This document shows positions 1 to 8,896 of a stretch of DNA of 64,000 nucleotides, piece after piece. The position numbers and the translations under genes were made by a program. How positions within the stretch are numbered: the stretch's first letter is position 1; each line of letters starts with the position of its first letter. The notes under the pieces were generated by a model. It was not told the origin of the DNA and searched no databases. It saw only the letters and a list, made by a program, of their open reading frames with translations. Origin of the DNA: Halomonas sp. TA22 (GTDB lineage: Bacteria > Pseudomonadota > Gammaproteobacteria > Pseudomonadales > Halomonadaceae); contig NZ_CP053108.1 in assembly GCF_013009075.1 (NCBI RefSeq), positions 3,614,517 to 3,678,516 on the forward strand. The letters are read 5' to 3'.

Positions 1-797
1 AGCGTGCCGACCGGTTGATGAATCGCCAGCTCGACGCGACCGCCGCCGAACTGCTCGAGCGCGAACTCAGCGCACGCGGCCTGGAGGTGATCACCGCGGG
101 CCGCCTGGCATCGCTGGAGGACAACGGGCAGGGCCAGGTGGCGGGCATCACCCTCGAGGATGGCCGCTTCCTGCCCGCCGATTGCGTGGTGGTCGCCGCC
201 GGCATCGTTCCCAATGCCGAGCTTGGCCGCCAGGCCGGTCTCGCGTGCCAGCGTGCGATCAACGTCGACTCCACCCTGACCACCTCCGACCCGGCCATCC
301 ATGCCCTCGGCGAGTGCTGCGAGCACCTGGGCCAGACCTATGGCCTGGTCGAGCCGATCTGGCAGCAGGCCGAGGTGCTGGCTGCACATCTATCTCAGGA
401 GTTAGGCCAGGAGCGCGGCGCCTCGGTCGAGGGCTACGTCGAACGGCCCTGCGCCACCAAGCTCAAGATCAGCGGCGTGTCGCTCTACTCCTTCGGCCCC
501 ATCGAGGCCGACGCAGAGCACGACGTGCTGACCTACCACGACCCCGAACATGGCGACTACCGGCGCCTGCTGCTGCGCGCAGGCCGCCTCGAAGGTGCCG
601 TCCTGTATGGCGATACCAGCATGGGCCCCTGGTACTTCCAGCAGGCCCTGGCCGAGCGCGACCTGAGCGCCTGCCGCCAGGCGCTATTGTTCGGTGCCGG
701 CGACGCCACCTCTCTTCTCGAAAGCCATCTCGAATCCCAGCGTCTCGAATCCCAGCTTATCGCTACCGACACCCCCTTGCAGGAGGAAGCGGCATGA
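1..797 (+). CDS. FAD/NAD(P)-dependent oxidoreductase, C-terminal part (5' end outside window)
   Basis: The reading frame is open from the first base, so the gene starts upstream; the TTG at 15 is only an internal codon. About 265 residues are visible. They carry the end of a pyridine nucleotide-disulfide oxidoreductase fold: the VVVAAGIVPN segment near residue 63 and the conserved S-DPAIHALGEC segment that contacts FAD near residue 92. The stop overlaps the nirB start by four bases (ATGA), so the two are translationally coupled. The protein resembles the flavoprotein half of NirB and probably passes electrons in nitrate or nitrite assimilation. Which reductase it serves cannot be told without the N-terminus. 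Confidence 0.8.
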   Translation, partial: RADRLMNRQLDATAAELLERELSARGLEVITAGRLASLEDNGQGQVAGITLEDGRFLPADCVVVAAGIVPNAELGRQAGLACQRAINVDSTLTTSDPAIHALGECCEHLGQTYGLVEPIWQQAEVLAAHLSQELGQERGASVEGYVERPCATKLKISGVSLYSFGPIEADAEHDVLTYHDPEHGDYRRLLLRAGRLEGAVLYGDTSMGPWYFQQALAERDLSACRQALLFGAGDATSLLESHLESQRLESQLIATDTPLQEEAA

Positions 798-3322
798 ACA
801 CCTCGAATTCAGCCAAACAGCGTCTCATCATCATCGGCAACGGCATGGTCGGTCACCACTTGGTCGAGCAGCTCGTCGAGACCGGCGCCACCGAGCGCTT
901 CGTCATCACCGTGTTCGGTGAAGAGCGCCACCCGGCCTACGACCGCGTCCACCTCTCGGAGTACTTCACCGGACGCGACGCCGTGTCGCTTGCAATGTGC
1001 GAGGCGGACTACTACGCCGCCAATGGCATCGAGCTGCGCCTCAACGAGACGATCACCGGCATCGATCGCGATCACCAGGAAGTGGTCACCGATGCGGCGC
1101 GCCATGGCTATGACCGCGTGGTGCTGGCCACCGGCTCCTTCCCCTTCGTGCCGCCGATTCCCGGCAACGACCGCGCCAACTGCCTGGTCTACCGTACCCT
1201 GGACGACCTCGACGCGATCCGCGCCGCCGCCGAGAACGCCACTACCGGCGTGGTGGTAGGCGGCGGCCTGCTCGGCCTGGAGGCGGCCAATGCCCTGCGC
1301 GGTCTCAACCTGGATACCGCCGTGGTCGAGTTCGCCCCTAGGCTGATGCCGATGCAGGTCGATGCCGAAGGCGGCGAGCTGCTGCGCGAGAAGATCGAGG
1401 CCCTCGGCGTGCAGGTGCTCACCGGACGCGCCACTCAGGAGATCATCGATGGCGAGGCGAGCTTCCACCGCATGGTGTTCCAGGATGGCAAGGTGCTGGA
1501 GACCGACCTGATCGTCTTCTCCGCCGGCATCCGCCCGCGCGACGAACTGGCCCGCGATTGCGGCCTGGAGATCGGCGAGCGCGGCGGCGTGGTGGTGGAC
1601 GACCACTGCCTGACCAGCGACCCGGCGATTCTCGCCGTCGGCGAAGTGGCGGTGTGGAACGGCTCCTGCTTCGGCCTGGTCGCCCCCGGCTATCAGATGG
1701 CCAAGGCGGCCGCCGCCACCCTCACCGGGGGCGATCTGAGCTTTGCCGGTGCCGACATGAGCACCAAGCTCAAGCTGCTCGGCGTGGACGTCGGCTCGAT
1801 CGGCGATGCCCATGGCGAACGCTCCGGCGCGCGCACCTACCGCTATCTGGACCAGATCAAGCAGCAGTACCGCAAGCTGGTCGTCTCCAGCGACGGCAAG
1901 AAGCTGCTCGGTGCGATGCTGGTGGGCGACAACAGCTACTACGACACGCTGATGCAGTACTACAGCAACGGCCTGGAGCTGCCCACCCAGCCCGAGAGCC
2001 TGATCCTGCCGGCAAGCGAAGGCGGCGCCCCCACCCTGGGCCCCGATGCGCTGCCCGACACGGCGATGATCTGCTCGTGCCACAACGTCACCAAGGGCTC
2101 GATCTGCTCGGCGATCGATGCCGGCGCCACCGATCTTGTCAGCGTCAAGACAGTGACCAAGGCCAGTACTGGCTGCGGCGGCTGCACGGCGCTGCTCAAG
2201 AGCGTGGCCGAAAACGAGTTCGAGAACCGTGGCGTGGAGGTCGACAAGTCGATCTGCGAGCATTTCGCCCACACCCGCCAGGAGCTCTACTCGATCGTGC
2301 GCGTGGAGGGCATAAGGACCTTCAGCGAGCTTGCCGCCAAGCACGGTACCTCGCACGCCCACGGCTCAGCTCCAGGGCTTGGCTGCGATATCTGCAAGCC
2401 GGCGGTGGCCTCGATTCTCGCCTCCTGCTACAACGAGCCGATCACCGATGCCGCGCACATCCCGCTGCAGGATACCAACGACACCTTCATGGCCAACATG
2501 CAGAAGAACGGCACCTACTCCGTCGTTCCACGCGTCGCCGGTGGCGAGATCACTCCCGAAAAACTGATTGCGCTGGGCCAGGTCGCGAAGAAGTATGGCC
2601 TCTACACCAAGGTCACCGGCGGCCAGCGTATCGACCTGTTCGGCGCTCGCCTGGAGGACCTGCCGGACATCTGGGGCGAGCTGATCGAAGCTGGCTTCGA
2701 GACCGGGCATGCCTACGGCAAGTCGCTGCGTACCGTGAAGTCGTGTGTCGGCAGCACCTGGTGCCGCTACGGCGTGCAGGACAGCGTGGGCATGGCGATT
2801 CGCCTGGAGGACCGCTACAAGGGCCTGCGCGCCCCGCACAAGATCAAGTTCGGCGTTTCCGGCTGCACCCGCGAGTGCGCCGAGGCGCAGAGCAAGGATA
2901 TCGGCGTGATTGCCACCGAGAACGGCTGGAACCTGTATGTATGCGGCAACGGCGGCATGCGCCCACGCCACGCCGAGCTGTTCGCCACCGACCTCAGCGA
3001 CGAGGAGCTGTTCAGCTACATCGACCGCTTCCTGATGTTCTACATCCGCACCGCCGACCGCCTACAGCGCACCTCGGTATGGCGCGAGAACCTGGAAGGC
3101 GGGCTGGACTACCTCAAGGAAGTGGTGATCGAGGATAGCCTGGGGCTGGGTGCCGAACTCGAGAGCCAGATGCAGACCGTGATCGACGCCTATGAGTGCG
3201 AATGGGCCAACGCCATCAAGGACCCGGAGAAGCTCAAGCGCTTCAAGAGCTTCGTCAACGATGCCCGTCCTGACCCGGACATCATCATGACCAGCGAGCG
3301 CGGCCAGCTTCGCCCGGCCTGA
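794..3322 (+). CDS. nirB: Assimilatory nitrite reductase [NAD(P)H], large subunit
   Basis: The 842-residue protein has the full NirB architecture. It has an N-terminal FAD/NAD(P)H domain (IIIGNGMVGHHL near residue 11), a BFD-like [2Fe-2S] domain around 424-475 with Cys pairs in ICSCHN and GCGGC, and a second Cys pair (GLGCDIC) near 530. The siroheme/4Fe-4S ligands are Cys651 and Cys657 (CVGSTWC), then Cys691 and Cys695 (GCTREC). It reduces nitrite to ammonium in the cytoplasm with electrons from NAD(P)H. The ATG at 794 is preceded by AGGAGG-type sequence at 780-786. Much longer open frame exists upstream of 794, but it overlaps the preceding oxidoreductase and is not coding in this frame. Confidence 0.96.
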   Translation: MNTSNSAKQRLIIIGNGMVGHHLVEQLVETGATERFVITVFGEERHPAYDRVHLSEYFTGRDAVSLAMCEADYYAANGIELRLNETITGIDRDHQEVVTDAARHGYDRVVLATGSFPFVPPIPGNDRANCLVYRTLDDLDAIRAAAENATTGVVVGGGLLGLEAANALRGLNLDTAVVEFAPRLMPMQVDAEGGELLREKIEALGVQVLTGRATQEIIDGEASFHRMVFQDGKVLETDLIVFSAGIRPRDELARDCGLEIGERGGVVVDDHCLTSDPAILAVGEVAVWNGSCFGLVAPGYQMAKAAAATLTGGDLSFAGADMSTKLKLLGVDVGSIGDAHGERSGARTYRYLDQIKQQYRKLVVSSDGKKLLGAMLVGDNSYYDTLMQYYSNGLELPTQPESLILPASEGGAPTLGPDALPDTAMICSCHNVTKGSICSAIDAGATDLVSVKTVTKASTGCGGCTALLKSVAENEFENRGVEVDKSICEHFAHTRQELYSIVRVEGIRTFSELAAKHGTSHAHGSAPGLGCDICKPAVASILASCYNEPITDAAHIPLQDTNDTFMANMQKNGTYSVVPRVAGGEITPEKLIALGQVAKKYGLYTKVTGGQRIDLFGARLEDLPDIWGELIEAGFETGHAYGKSLRTVKSCVGSTWCRYGVQDSVGMAIRLEDRYKGLRAPHKIKFGVSGCTRECAEAQSKDIGVIATENGWNLYVCGNGGMRPRHAELFATDLSDEELFSYIDRFLMFYIRTADRLQRTSVWRENLEGGLDYLKEVVIEDSLGLGAELESQMQTVIDAYECEWANAIKDPEKLKRFKSFVNDARPDPDIIMTSERGQLRPA

Positions 3323-3395
3323 CCAGCGGGTGGCGCCAAGGCCGGCCAACACGCAACGGCCCGGCGCCGCCGCCCTGACTTTGGAGGAGAACCAC

Positions 3396-3770
3396 ATGAG
3401 CACCGCAACTGCACTAAAGGAAGAGACCGCCGTGAGCTTGCAAACGATCTGCACCAAAGCCGATCTGGTTGAATTCTCTGGCGTTGCCGCCTGGATCGAA
3501 ACCGAGCAGGGCCCGGCTCAGGTAGCGATCTTCTTCCTGCCCGATCGCGACACCGAGCTCTACGCCATCGACCACCGCGACCCCTTCTCCGGCGCCAACG
3601 TGATCGCCCGCGGCATCGTCGGCGATATCAAGGGCGAGCCGGTGGTCGCCTCCCCCGTCTACAAGCAGCACTTCCGCCTGGAAGATGGCCAGTGCGTGGA
3701 AGACGAGAGCGTGAAACTGCGCACCTGGCCGGTGCACTTCGATGGGGACAAGGTGGTGATCGAGGTGTGA
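3396..3770 (+). CDS. nirD: Nitrite reductase [NAD(P)H], small subunit
   Basis: This is a 124-residue Rieske-like protein of the NirD family (VEFSGVAAWIE, YAIDHRDPFSGANVIARGI, SPVYKQHF). Like other NirD proteins it lacks the Cys-His pairs that would hold a Rieske cluster. It is the small partner of NirB, 73 bp downstream of it. The ATG at 3396 is chosen because GGAGGA lies at 3383-3388; the longer frame from 3330 has no ribosome binding site. A strong intrinsic terminator follows at 3792, closing the nir operon. Confidence 0.95.
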   Translation: MSTATALKEETAVSLQTICTKADLVEFSGVAAWIETEQGPAQVAIFFLPDRDTELYAIDHRDPFSGANVIARGIVGDIKGEPVVASPVYKQHFRLEDGQCVEDESVKLRTWPVHFDGDKVVIEV

Positions 3771-3791
3771 GATTACCGCCTTTGGGAAAGA

Positions 3792-3830
3792 GAAAAGCCG
3801 CCGATGCTGGGGAAGCGTCGGCGGCTTTTC
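3792..3830 (+). terminator. Intrinsic terminator of the nir operon
   Basis: A perfect 13-bp stem (GAAAAGCCGCCGA at 3792-3804 pairs with 3818-3830) with a 13-nt loop ends in TTTTC. It lies 22 bp after the nirD stop. The A-rich outer part of the stem could also let it work for transcription from the other side. Confidence 0.9.
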
Positions 3831-3894
3831 ACGTGGCTGGAAGCGGCGCAAAGACCGTCCCAGTCCCCAAGGGTGGACTTGTGGACACGCCCCA

Positions 3895-4780
3895 TCAGTT
3901 AACCTCCTCGAACTCTACCGGAGTCCGGTAACCAAGGCCACTGTGCAGCCGATGGCTGTTATAATAGCCATCAATATAGCCCTTTATATGTTTTCGTAAC
4001 TGACGCAACGTCATGAAGCTGGTGGCGTGCAGCAATTCTCCCTTCAGCGTTTTAAAGAAGGACTCCACTTCGGCATTGTCGGTGCATTGTCCCGGGCGGT
4101 TCATGCTGTGCCGTACCCGGTGTTGATTCAGCAGCACCTGGGTCTTGTGAACCCGGTACTCGATGCCGCGATCCGTATGGAACAGCGGGTCAGGTGCTGG
4201 ATTCCTGCTTGTGAAGGCCTCGCGCAGCGTGGCTCGGGCAAAGTCTCCACTCAGCCTTTCTCCCAATCGCCAGCTGATGATTCGACGTGAGAAGAGGTCC
4301 AGGACCACCGCCAGAAAAACGTATTTCTTACCCAACTTGATGTAGGTGACGTCACTGCTCCACTGACTGGTTTACCGCAACCGGCTTTTTGGCCTCGAGC
4401 CGGTAATTTGGCAGGGCTTTCAGGTCGTCCCGACGTTTGCTCAGGCGGCGATAGACACGCGTGACTCGGGCCTTCATACCCCATTCCCTCATCAGTCTGG
4501 CCACCCGGTTCTCACCCACTACAAGACCTTCTCGGCGCAGGGCCTGATAGACCCGGGGACTGCCATAACGGCCCTTGCTGGCGTTGTAGACTCTGCGGAC
4601 CTTCAACAGCAGGTCTGCATTTTCAGCGTCTCTCTGGCTGGGCTTCCGGTTTGCCCAGGCGTAGTAGCCAGACCGAGAGATGTTCAGGTGGCGACACAGC
4701 ACCTTTACCTCGTGCTGTCCTCGGTGTTTCCAGACGAACCGGAACGCTTCCGTCGTTCCTCTGCCTGAAAACGTTGAAAC
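3895..4780 (-). pseudogene. IS3-family transposase OrfB, frameshifted
   Basis: After the slippery site the frame continues as VSTFSGRGTTEAF through LCRHLNISRSGYYAW, the usual IS3 OrfB start. It then stops near 4352. The DDE integrase core resumes in another frame (LGKKYVFLAVVLDLFSRR, FHTDRGIEY, the N-x7-E-type segment DNAEVESFFKTLKGE). Comparing frames places one extra base at about 4366: removing it restores N-Q-Q-W-S-S-D-V-T-Y-I-K across the junction. As read, the catalytic core is cut off from the N-terminal part, so transposase activity is unlikely. Confidence 0.85.
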
Positions 4781-5076
4781 TTTTTTAGGATGTCATTCTC
4801 CTCCTCAAGCTCCGATACGCGGCGCTTCAGACGAGCGACCTCATCCTGCTCCTGGATCTTCTGCTTAGCATCAGGCGGGGCTTTCTTGACCCGTTTCATG
4901 GCGAACTGTCCCTCTCGGTATTCCTTTCGCCAGCGTGACAGCATGAAGGGGTGGATATCCAGTGCTTCAGCCACTCCCTGGACGCTCCGGTGGGCCTGGT
5001 GGCTCCACTCCACCGCTTTGACTTTGAACTCGGTGCTATAGCGTTGCGTTTTCTTCCCCGTGATCATCTCGGGCAT
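4705..5076 (-). CDS. IS3-family transposase OrfA
   Basis: This 123-residue OrfA has an N-terminal helix-turn-helix (YSTEFKVKAVEW, then LDIHPFMLSRWRKEY) that binds the element ends. A coiled-coil, leucine-zipper-like region follows (VARLKRRVSELEEENDILKKF) and would mediate multimerisation. The gene looks intact. It overlaps the slippery A6G site at 4786-4780 through which ribosomes can shift to the orfB frame. Confidence 0.9.
   Translation of the reverse strand: MPEMITGKKTQRYSTEFKVKAVEWSHQAHRSVQGVAEALDIHPFMLSRWRKEYREGQFAMKRVKKAPPDAKQKIQEQDEVARLKRRVSELEEENDILKKFQRFQAEERRKRSGSSGNTEDSTR
4780..4786 (-). other. Programmed -1 frameshift site between orfA and orfB
   Basis: On the minus strand the sequence is AAAAAAG, the standard slippery heptamer of IS3 elements. 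It falls in the orfA codons for L-K-K-F near the OrfA C-terminus. A shift back by one base joins the frame to orfB without a stop codon. Confidence 0.8.
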
Positions 5077-5175
5077 CGGTTCTCTCCTGTTGGGGAGTTA
5101 TCGATGCGTGTCCACTGGAGTGGGGGAAGTCCACGTCCGGCAACAGCCATTTGTTAGGGATTTCTGTCCCCCACG

Positions 5176-5703
5176 CTATCGTTGCTGTAGAGGCTTTGAT
5201 TCAGTCCTCTTTTGACAACGCTCGCCTTCAATTTCAGAAATACGGTTGCTTAGCACCAGCAATAAACGCGCGCAGCCCGCTGAATAAAAATGTCGTGCCT
5301 CAAACGTAGCAGCATCACCAACCGTCTTACTATAGAGGTCCTCGCACTTGCTTCGAAAGCTTTGGCCCTCGAGCGAAATCCCTACTTTGTGCGCAAAGTC
5401 ATTTCTTATGGTTCGCACTTTATTAATAGCCTGCATCTCATCTTTCGCGATCAGCCCCAACGAAAAAGCAACCTTGGTACGAGAAGAAAACGACGTCAGT
5501 GGACCGCTAGGCCCGTCACGCAAAACTTCTTGAGTCACTTTGTCCTCGACCAAAAAGCGCTCTAACAGCCTAGATAGCATCTCGTCGAGCATTGCAGCCC
5601 ACACAAGAACGAGACCACGTTCGGTGCCACTCGCGTTCTCTCGATTGGCTTCATCAAGAAATTGGTTAATGTCATGCTGTAAAGCTCCCGCTTTTAGTTG
5701 CAC
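5176..5703 (-). CDS. MltR-domain protein (mannitol-repressor-like family)
   Basis: The 175-residue protein contains the MltR family signature: GTERGLVLVWAAMLDEMLSRLL, GPLTSFSSRTKVAFSLGL and IRNDFAHK. MltR of enterobacteria affects mannitol genes. Many relatives lie in mobile islands with no sugar genes nearby, as here, so repression of mannitol use is not implied. It is helical and has no recognisable DNA-binding domain. The start is uncertain: GTG at 5703 is the longest choice and has only a weak ribosome binding site. Base composition is clearly lower in GC than the flanking chromosome. It is divergent from the gene at 5813. Confidence 0.65.
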   Translation of the reverse strand: MQLKAGALQHDINQFLDEANRENASGTERGLVLVWAAMLDEMLSRLLERFLVEDKVTQEVLRDGPSGPLTSFSSRTKVAFSLGLIAKDEMQAINKVRTIRNDFAHKVGISLEGQSFRSKCEDLYSKTVGDAATFEARHFYSAGCARLLLVLSNRISEIEGERCQKRTESKPLQQR

Positions 5704-5708
5704 TGCTG

Positions 5709-5769
5709 ATTAGAGTTTTCCAATTGGTTGTATTTCGCCTTGCGCTAGTGTAAGCCGGAGAACTCTAAT
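5709..5769. promoter_or_regulatory. Inverted repeat in the divergent promoter region
   Basis: ATTAGAGTT at 5709-5717 and AACTCTAAT at 5761-5769 form a perfect 9-bp inverted repeat 43 nt apart. It lies in the 109-bp space between the divergent genes at 5703 and 5813. The position suggests a shared operator, but no binding protein is known. Confidence 0.4.
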
Positions 5770-5812
5770 TGCGAATGCCGCTATTTTAGGGGAGGGTTAC
5801 AAAATAGGAACA

Positions 5813-6604
5813 ATGAATCCACAGCAGATCTGCGAAGACTTTCTCCGAAAAGAAATTCGTTACAACAGCGAACATCATATCCTGCCAAGCGAAAGCGCCG
5901 TCGCGGATCGGCTGCTAGATCGTGGGATTGAGATGAAGCACGTCTATGAAGAACTGCATGGAAAGCTTCACCTCCACCCACCAGCACTCTCGCTCCTCCT
6001 TGGTTTGGTTCTGAGTGCAGCCGCGTTCTGGAGCCCGGAGAAAATACAGAGGGCGCGAACTGCGCGAGACGATCTCACCAAAACCAATCACCAAATTGCA
6101 AAGAAGGCGACAGAGTTAGCAATGCTGCTGGAGCGACGTTCTGACCTGCATAATACATCTGGCTTTAGTAGTGCTACTCACTATCACGTCTGCGCCGTGC
6201 TTGAGGCTGCCTCCCAGCACAATTATCTATTCACGTCTTATGTACAGAATCGCCTGGATGCTTTGAGAGGACAGTTTGACCTCAAATATTGGCCTTCGCT
6301 GAGCGATTTCGTGCAGGTATTGGCATTAGATGCGAAGACCGCCAACATGACTGCAACGGATCCCTTGACCGCTGCCGCAACTGCGGCAGTCCGTGCATCC
6401 AAGGCAGATTTCTTCAAAGCGCTGTTCGCTGCTATTGAGGAGAACTGCGCCGATAATTACGGCCGCTTACCAAACGGCTTCAAGCTTTCCGACCGGGCAC
6501 TGGCCTCACTAGGCAACTGCGCATTGGATCTTGACCCCGACGACTTGGTCGATGATGCATATATCAAACGATTCCGGCAGCGTGAACGCAGTGGAGCCAA
6601 GTAG
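5813..6604 (+). CDS. Hypothetical island protein
   Basis: I do not recognise a named family for this 263-residue protein. It has one hydrophobic stretch near residues 55-72 (HPPALSLLLGLVLSAAAFW) that may be membrane-associated or a buried helix. The rest is mostly helical and charged, with a Cys and His around SGFSSATHYHVCAV and a basic C-terminus (YIKRFRQRERSGAK). AGGA precedes the ATG by four bases. Its GC content is below that of the core genes, which fits acquisition with the island. Confidence 0.6.
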   Translation: MNPQQICEDFLRKEIRYNSEHHILPSESAVADRLLDRGIEMKHVYEELHGKLHLHPPALSLLLGLVLSAAAFWSPEKIQRARTARDDLTKTNHQIAKKATELAMLLERRSDLHNTSGFSSATHYHVCAVLEAASQHNYLFTSYVQNRLDALRGQFDLKYWPSLSDFVQVLALDAKTANMTATDPLTAAATAAVRASKADFFKALFAAIEENCADNYGRLPNGFKLSDRALASLGNCALDLDPDDLVDDAYIKRFRQRERSGAK

Positions 6605-6620
6605 CAAAGTCCGGCGAAGC

Positions 6621-6642
6621 AAAAAAGGGGGCCGAAGCCCCC
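6621..6642 (-). terminator. Intrinsic terminator of radC
   Basis: Read on the minus strand, a GGGGGC-TTCG-GCCCCC hairpin is followed by TTTTTT (plus strand AAAAAA at 6621-6626). It begins five bases after the radC stop. The tetraloop and T-run are typical. Confidence 0.9.
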
Positions 6643-6646
6643 TGGG

Positions 6647-7156
6647 TCAGATCAGGCCACGTTCGGCAAAGGACATAGTATCGCTACCGGCGACAATGAC
6701 ATGATCCAGCGAGCGTACATCCACCAGCGCCAGAGCCTCCTTGAGCCGATTGGTGATGGCTTCATCGGCACGGCTCGGCTCGGAATTTCCGCTGGGGTGA
6801 TTATGCGAGAATATCACCGCCGCCGCATTGAGCCTCAGGGCCTCCTTGACCACCTCGCGTGGATACACCGAAGCACTGTCGATGGTGCCCCGGAACATCT
6901 CGGTGTATTCGATCAGGCGATGCTGCGAGTCGAGGAAGAGTACCGCAAAGACTTCGTGCTCGAAACCAGCCAGCTTGGCACACAGGTACTCTTTGACGAG
7001 TGCCGGTGAGGTGAAGGACATACCCCGCTGTATTTTCTGGTCGATGACCTGACGCGCGGCGTCAAGAATCTGATCTACCGACGCCTGCAGGTAGCGCCCT
7101 TGCGCGTCACGGACCAGCAGAGAGGAATCGAACGAGGAAAAGGACAGTTGTGTCAT
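6647..7156 (-). CDS. radC: RadC-like JAB-domain protein of mobile-element type
   Basis: This 169-residue protein has the JAMM/MPN+ metal site HNHPSGNSEPSRAD (H-x-H-x7-S-x2-D). It is shorter than housekeeping RadC (about 220 residues), lacking the N-terminal helix-hairpin-helix half, as is usual for copies carried by plasmids, phages and integrative elements. A metalloprotease or deubiquitinase-like activity is possible; a role in DNA repair is not proven for the family. It has its own terminator. Confidence 0.85.
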   Translation of the reverse strand: MTQLSFSSFDSSLLVRDAQGRYLQASVDQILDAARQVIDQKIQRGMSFTSPALVKEYLCAKLAGFEHEVFAVLFLDSQHRLIEYTEMFRGTIDSASVYPREVVKEALRLNAAAVIFSHNHPSGNSEPSRADEAITNRLKEALALVDVRSLDHVIVAGSDTMSFAERGLI

Positions 7157-7598
7157 GATCGTGCTCCGGTTGCTCGGGCGGAATTGCCCGGAACCGGCGT
7201 CAGCACGGCGCAGCGCAAGCTGTCATAGGGTCATGAACGGCCATGGCCGCAAGCGTGCAAGCACGCGCAGCCCTTGACGGCGAGAACGCCGTGGTACGGT
7301 GAACGGAACAGCAAGACCGCCCATACCTACCCACTACACACACTCGCCCTTGGCAAGCGGAGCGCGCAGGCCCTTATGGGCCGGAGGCGTCAGGGATCAA
7401 AGCCAGATGGCCGCGATTCGGAACGAAGCGCGGGGCGTAGCCCGCGAGCCCGACAGCGGCACGCCGGGATGCAAATCTTGGGTGTGGATAAATTTCAAAT
7501 AGTGTTCTGTATGCCACACTCGCATGGTGCCAAGCACCATGCAACGTCAGTCACGTAGGAAGCCTGGCTTGGCTACGCCGGAGTACTCATAAGGGGTT
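7157..7598. other. Intergenic region of the island, no convincing gene
   Basis: This 442-bp stretch has a local GC peak and several short hairpins, for example CGGGC-N6-GCCCG near 7177 and GGCCC-TTAT-GGGCC near 7370. Plus-strand frames here have no ribosome binding site and no family resemblance. Similar repeat-rich leaders follow radC in other integrative elements. I see no promoter that I would defend. Confidence 0.4.
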
Positions 7599-8882
7599 TC
7601 ACACCTCGTGGCGGGCTGCTGTGCGATTATGTCTGAGATCTGAAACTACGGCGATCAACCTATTGACCGGCTCGGCCAATCGTTTCGGTAATACACGATG
7701 CTCGGAAAATTTTTTTTCATTGGCAATCCAGCGCTTCGCAACCCATATATCGTCTTCGGGGTGATTGTTGTCCACTCCGTTGCAATACTTGTAGCCAACA
7801 AGTGCATCGGTATGCGATAGCAGGATACGGGCCATGGTCATGTGAAAACGGTGCGCCTGAAGATCTGCTGGCCCCTTGGGGCGAGGAAGCGTCAGGCGAA
7901 GACATTTCTGATCATTGAAGTCCCTCCAGTCAGGCCCAACAACCTGCCCGGCACGCTCCAGCATCTTACGGGCCTGGTCGTTCTTACCATTGACTATCGC
8001 CACAGCAACAGTTCCCTTCGAATACTCCAGCTTTTCAGCCAGTAGATTCATCCAGTTCACCAGTTTGTTCAGTGTTTTATCGTCGGCAAACACCAGAAAC
8101 TGATGGCGCTGCTCGTCGTCGAGAAACGCCGGCAATTGCGCATAGAGTGGGTATAGCAAGTCATGGAGATAGATGTAGGTCTGCCGGCGCCCTTGCTCAT
8201 GGCTGCGGGTGGTCGCAGTCAATACCCGCTGTGCCCATTCCGGCGTAAGTTCGGGCAGGGTCATTTCGGTGATATCGATGGAGATGAGTGGGAAGCCGAG
8301 CGACTTTCCGATCAACGCCTTGCGACCGTCAAAGGCATGGCCAAGTTCGATTTCAACACCGCCAAGCACCATCGGCTCAGCCTGGACCGGCGGCCCAAGC
8401 ACAGCCACGTCGAGCCGGAACTTGCTGCCAAAAGGCGTCTCTAGGGGATGTTCATTTGCCACTCGGTCGGCGCCAAGCAGCAAGTTCCCCTCCAGCGGAT
8501 AATCCGATGAGTCCACATCCTTGAACGACCAGGGCATTGCAAGCCCAGCACGCAAGCGCCTTGAGAGTTCGTCCGCGACAAGTACTTTCGCCCGCCGGTG
8601 TTCGGGGCTTTCTTGCACAACACGCCACCGGCTGGCTTCTTCATCATCGAAGTGCGCTTTAGGGTTAAAGGTGTGTTGGGCAGGGAGTACCCGAAAATGG
8701 GATCGCCGACGCAATTTTCCATTTTCAAAAGAGGGGCTGACCCACGTCACCATCTGTCGCGATCCGTCGGGAGAGACTAATGGCCAAAGCTTGCGCGCAT
8801 GTTCACGGCTGCGTACACCACGTGCCAGGATTGTGGTTTGGAAAACTCCTTTCCGGGAGAAAACTACAATCGCCTCGTCCAT
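7599..8882 (-). CDS. CoiA-like protein with a candidate PD-(D/E)XK nuclease core
   Basis: No named family is certain for this 427-residue protein. Around residues 90-215 it reads like the nuclease domain of CoiA-type competence proteins: ESPEHRRAKVLVADEL, then FRLDVAVLG, GGVEIELGHAF and RKALIGKSLGFPLISIDI. This gives an H-x3-K start, a D, an E-x-E and a K in the order of a PD-(D/E)XK fold. The C-terminal half is helical. It is the second gene of a pair, 14 bp after the TIGR02391 gene. GGGGAAGAG precedes the ATG. The nuclease call is inference from motif order. Confidence 0.5.
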   Translation of the reverse strand: MDEAIVVFSRKGVFQTTILARGVRSREHARKLWPLVSPDGSRQMVTWVSPSFENGKLRRRSHFRVLPAQHTFNPKAHFDDEEASRWRVVQESPEHRRAKVLVADELSRRLRAGLAMPWSFKDVDSSDYPLEGNLLLGADRVANEHPLETPFGSKFRLDVAVLGPPVQAEPMVLGGVEIELGHAFDGRKALIGKSLGFPLISIDITEMTLPELTPEWAQRVLTATTRSHEQGRRQTYIYLHDLLYPLYAQLPAFLDDEQRHQFLVFADDKTLNKLVNWMNLLAEKLEYSKGTVAVAIVNGKNDQARKMLERAGQVVGPDWRDFNDQKCLRLTLPRPKGPADLQAHRFHMTMARILLSHTDALVGYKYCNGVDNNHPEDDIWVAKRWIANEKKFSEHRVLPKRLAEPVNRLIAVVSDLRHNRTAARHEV

Positions 8883-8896
8883 TTTCTCTTCCCCGG

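Larger units (their letters stand above)
3874..5133 (-). mobile_element. IS3-family insertion sequence, damaged
   Basis: OrfA and orfB of IS3 type are read on the minus strand. Terminal inverted repeats are visible: TGGACTT at 3874-3880 against AAGTCCA at 5127-5133, and an inner block GTGGACACGC at 3881-3890 against GCGTGTCCAC at 5106-5115. The two blocks are adjacent at the low end but separated by 11 bases at the high end, so the low end appears to have lost 11 bp. The 3-bp flanks (GGG and CGT) do not match, so no target duplication is seen. Together with a frameshift in orfB this suggests an inactive copy. It separates the nir operon from the accessory island. Confidence 0.85.

Noticed and set aside
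809-2362. Long minus-strand frame opposite nirB
   Set aside because: It is a shadow of the GC-rich nirB codons; the plus strand has clear cofactor motifs and operon spacing.
7274-7558. Plus-strand frame of 94 codons in the intergenic region after radC
   Set aside because: No ribosome binding site and no recognisable domain; composition looks non-coding.
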